From the NCBI RefSeq assembly GCF_025449215.1, contig NZ_CP104900.1, positions 434,001 through 498,000 of the forward strand: DNA of 64,000 bases, in the 5' to 3' direction. Positions 63,019 through 64,000 of this stretch are shown here, piece by piece. The position numbers were made by a program, and so were the translations under genes. The stretch's first letter is position 1. Each line of letters opens with the position of its first letter. The stretch comes from Shewanella seohaensis (GTDB taxonomy: Bacteria; Pseudomonadota; Gammaproteobacteria; Enterobacterales; Shewanellaceae). Under the pieces are notes generated by a model that saw only the letters and a program-made list of their open reading frames with translations, did no database searches and was not told the DNA's origin.

Positions 63019-64000
63019 TTATTCACCTCTAAAGGCTAAGGAGTCTGGCGCAATTAATTTATCGTCGACACGTACAGAACGTTCAGTCGAGACAATCAAA
63101 CCTAAGCTCGCTTTATCAAACACTTTAAAGACTAAGAGTTTGCCATGGTAAATATCGGGCATCTTGATGGCGCGATCTGACGACAGTGACGCCACCACAT
63201 TGTCATAGGCGGTGCGCTCGGCTGCGGGTACGGGTTGACCATCGTTATTAATCACAATTTCTTCGCCATCGCGGTAAATGGAGAACACTTCACCCGGCTC
63301 AACACCATCCTGTGTGCCTTTATCTAAGTACACCACATTGAGCTTACCCGCCTCGCGCATGGTGGATTCAATCGCTAGTACGGTCGCCGGCGTCTTAAGC
63401 TCGGCAGGTTTTGGCGTAAAATAGGCTGACATCAAGGCTTCGTCTTCCATAGGTAGCACCCTAAAACCCGCCTTGGTTTCACGGTAGTTACTGAGGATTT
63501 TAACCTTAGACACTTTGCCTGATTCAATCACTTGGCCGGTAGACGCCAGAATCGCTTCTTGTCCTAAGGCTTCGCCCGTTTGTTTGTTGAAGAAGTCACG
63601 ACCGCGTTCATACATACCCAGCTTTTGGTTTAAAGGCAGTTCGCTATCGATATAAATCACATCACCAACCACATGGTGACGTGAAGGACTCTCACCCGCG
63701 AGCACCATAGGTTGCTGTGCAAACCAGTCGGCATCGACCACACGGTTTTGCACCAGATAGTTTTGGATTAACGCTAAATCAACCGCAGGCACCGCATTAC
63801 TCTTAGCAATCACGCGTCCCTCAGGGGTTTTGCGAATATGGGGTTTTCCCTCGTTAGCGCCATTACGCACTAATCGGGGTTGACCATCGATAAAGACTAA
63901 AGTGAGCTGATCGCCGGGATAAATTAAATGAGGGTTAGCAATCTGGGGGTTAACATCCCATAAACGTGGCCACTTCCAAGGGTCATTTAAAAAGGTTGCC
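63019..64000 (-). CDS. LysM domain exported protein (5' end outside window)
   Basis: The frame is open from the right edge to 63019 without interruption. The visible N-terminal part reads LNDPWKWPRLWDVNPQIANP, then HLIYPGDQLTLVFIDGQPRL, a LysM peptidoglycan-binding motif. The body (about 280 residues) has no enzyme motif I know; it contains VLAIESTMREAGKLNVVYLD and DGVEPGEVFSIYRDGE, typical of the LysM proteins encoded just upstream of dprA in gammaproteobacteria. The start codon and signal peptide lie beyond base 64000. Confidence 0.9.
   Translation of the reverse strand, partial: ATFLNDPWKWPRLWDVNPQIANPHLIYPGDQLTLVFIDGQPRLVRNGANEGKPHIRKTPEGRVIAKSNAVPAVDLALIQNYLVQNRVVDADWFAQQPMVLAGESPSRHHVVGDVIYIDSELPLNQKLGMYERGRDFFNKQTGEALGQEAILASTGQVIESGKVSKVKILSNYRETKAGFRVLPMEDEALMSAYFTPKPAELKTPATVLAIESTMREAGKLNVVYLDKGTQDGVEPGEVFSIYRDGEEIVINNDGQPVPAAERTAYDNVVASLSSDRAIKMPDIYHGKLLVFKVFDKASLGLIVSTERSVRVDDKLIAPDSLAFRGE

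Overview
The window comes from a gammaproteobacterium, almost certainly a Shewanella. The evidence is the protein sequences themselves (HutU, HutI, FdnG, GpsA, AroE), a 16S/23S/5S operon with gammaproteobacterial P1/P2 promoters and boxA signals, and a gene order (fdnG, hut genes, mog, secB-gpsA, gpmI-envC-ctpA-yibQ, rrn, yrdA, aroE, hemF, tsaC, smg, dprA) that I recall from the origin-proximal part of Shewanella oneidensis-type chromosomes. Nearly everything is core chromosome. The one clearly accessory gene is an AlbA_2/Schlafen-type ATP-binding protein at 39.3-41.3 kb.

Layout. 0-2 kb: selenocysteine formate dehydrogenase alpha subunit (partial, runs off the left edge). 2.6-8.2 kb: histidine utilisation, hutC-hutU-hutH leftward and hutI rightward, with a nested HutC-type operator between hutC and hutI. 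8.2-9.5 kb: MarR regulator and siderophore-interacting flavoprotein. 9.7-18.7 kb: a DUF885 lipoprotein, small membrane proteins, mtnC, a MerR/quinone reductase/GFA cluster, two hotdog thioesterases, an acetyltransferase-like protein and an HPP protein. 18.8-23.2 kb: a MORN/YwqK-repeat exported protein and a long-chain acyl-CoA synthetase. 23.3-29.9 kb: a GntR-regulated ABC exporter facing an exported hydrolase and a NatAB-like exporter. 30-34.6 kb: mog, a DHA2 drug exporter, an NlpC/P60 lipoprotein, a TauE/SafE protein and a pirin. 34.9-38.7 kb: a KdpDE-like two-component system directly upstream of a Ktr/Trk potassium uptake pair. 41.4-50.7 kb: YhiN flavoprotein, gpsA-secB, rhodanese, gpmI-envC-ctpA-yibQ, and nsrR with a cysteine-cluster gene. 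51-56.6 kb: a complete rrn operon (16S, no spacer tRNA, 23S, 5S, distal tRNA-Asp), transcribed leftward. 56.7-64 kb: gamma-carbonic anhydrase, aroE, truncated globin, hemF, tsaC, zinc-ribbon protein, smg, dprA and a LysM protein (partial).

The most important thing for a user of this sequence is that at least eleven single-base deletions (a twelfth is probable) break otherwise intact genes: hutU, hutI, the DUF885 gene, an ABC permease, pirin, the response regulator, the AlbA_2 gene (twice), nsrR and aroE (twice), plus probably the globin gene. All are -1. Nine sit in runs of five or six identical bases, and the others can be explained by a lost base in a doublet. They hit housekeeping genes and always restore the family-like protein when one base is put back. 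This looks like homopolymer under-calling in the assembly rather than gene decay, so I give these genes as full-length CDS with the break noted.

I did not find a convincing new defence, secretion or biosynthetic system. The observations I consider most worth following are the KdpDE-like/Ktr coupling, the MerR-type stretched promoter, the tandem operator arrays upstream of the MarR and GntR genes, and the accessory AlbA_2 protein with its 21-bp coding repeat.
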